A stretch of DNA of 64,000 bases. It comes from Niallia circulans NBRC 13626 (GTDB taxonomy: Bacteria > Bacillota > Bacilli > Bacillales > Cytobacillaceae). The position numbers were made by a program, and so were the translations under genes. The notes beneath the pieces were generated by a model. The model saw nothing but the letters and a program-made list of their open reading frames with translations. It made no database searches and was not told the DNA's origin. This document shows positions 63,673 through 64,000 of the stretch, piece by piece. The DNA is taken from the NCBI RefSeq assembly GCF_001591585.1, contig NZ_BCVE01000010.1, positions 62,001 through 126,000 on the forward strand. The letters run 5' to 3'. Position 1 is the first letter of the stretch; every line of letters begins with the position of its first letter.

Positions 63673-64000
63673 CTAAAGTCTCCTAAGTGAAACTTTTTGC
63701 TTTAAAATTACTCGCCACAGCCATAAAATTGGTCTTAATGGAAGATAAAGAAAGTGCAATGATTTTGGTAAAGGAAGCACTTCTGCGTCCCATGAATTGG
63801 CATAGAATTTCCGAATGATGTAAGCTGCCTTCTGCTTAAATGGTTTCATCTTAAATAGATACTTTTTTCCTTCCTTATCCCATGTCTTGTCTGGAGGATG
63901 AAAAAAGTTGATTCTTTCTCTCATGAATAGAAAAGCCTTTTGTGCGAGTCCCTTCGATTGCTTATTTATCTTTCTCTGATACCTTTTTGAGCTTAATTGT
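63673..64000 (-). CDS. nucleotidyltransferase-family lasso tailoring protein, C-terminal part (PadeN/PsmN-like)
   Basis: The frame is open to the right-hand edge of the window. The visible ~109 residues contain GLAQKAFLFMRERINFF, KYLFKMKPFKQKAAYIIRKF and LPLPKSLHFLYLPLRPILWL, typical of the C terminus of NTP_transf_5-type proteins (PF14907) in lasso clusters. In pseudomycoidin this protein adds hexose to the phosphorylated C-terminal Ser. The catalytic N-terminal part is off the window, so the call rests on the tail and the neighbours. Confidence 0.7.
   Translation of the reverse strand, partial: QLSSKRYQRKINKQSKGLAQKAFLFMRERINFFHPPDKTWDKEGKKYLFKMKPFKQKAAYIIRKFYANSWDAEVLPLPKSLHFLYLPLRPILWLWRVILKQKVSLRRL

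Overview
The window is AT-rich, low-GC Gram-positive DNA with strong Shine-Dalgarno sites, TTG/GTG starts, purine riboswitches, CcpA/LacI-type operators and a SinR-like regulator. It fits a Bacillaceae chromosome (Bacillus/Niallia-like). This assignment comes from gene content and style, not from a marker gene. No rRNA, tRNA or CRISPR array was seen.

Region 1 (1-9.7 kb) is a decaying amino-sugar catabolic locus. A GntR/HutC regulator with two operator-like palindromes, a sugar nucleotidyltransferase-like protein, a SIS-domain protein, a ChbG/YdjC deacetylase and a ceramidase-like hydrolase are intact. The ROK kinase has a one-base frameshift. The PTS is reduced to EIID, EIIA and EIIC scraps, and Lrp/AsnC and APC-permease fragments lie nearby. 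MazG-like and hypothetical genes follow.

Region 2 (9.9-30.4 kb) is mostly catabolic. It holds a membrane-anchored parallel beta-helix protein, a PhnB-like VOC protein divergent from a WYL regulator, and an IclR-headed operon. That operon encodes an M20 carbamoylase, PyrK-like and PyrD-like subunits and a dihydroorotase-family hydrolase, and a separate MFS transporter gene stands next to it. Together they look like reductive breakdown of orotate or a related pyrimidine. A malic enzyme and AEC carrier pair follows, then a RAYT (REP-associated transposase) with four copies of a REP-like element at gene ends. Last comes a purine module: Rieske oxygenase, riboswitch-controlled NCS2 permease and guanine deaminase.

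Region 3 (30.5-42.9 kb) has a maltose-type PTS EIICB with a MapP-like phosphatase, and a LacI-controlled set of ribokinase, pentose/allulose-phosphate epimerase and orphan GAT-family EIIC. An accessory island follows with an IS1182-family scrap and a secreted protein whose signal peptide is out of frame at a T7 tract. A second purine riboswitch precedes a permease and a phosphoribosyltransferase gene.

Region 4 (43-56.3 kb) is a Wzx/Wzy exopolysaccharide operon: CpsC/D/B-type phosphoregulation, initiating sugar transferase, flippase, acetyltransferase, polymerase, Alg14/Alg13-type pair, one more glycosyltransferase, ManC and Ugd. A GH10 xylanase lies downstream and an SGNH-like secreted protein is divergent.

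Region 5 (56.5-64 kb) is a paeninodin/pseudomycoidin-family lasso peptide cluster on the minus strand: nucleotidyltransferase (cut by the window edge), ABC exporter, a second ManC, cyclase, a 45-residue precursor, HPr-kinase-like tail kinase, PqqD-like RRE protein and a SinR-like regulator. The leader protease gene B2 is not in the window. The embedded ManC, the unusual ring register, the SinR-box-like repeats and an internal terminator after the precursor make this the most interesting system here.
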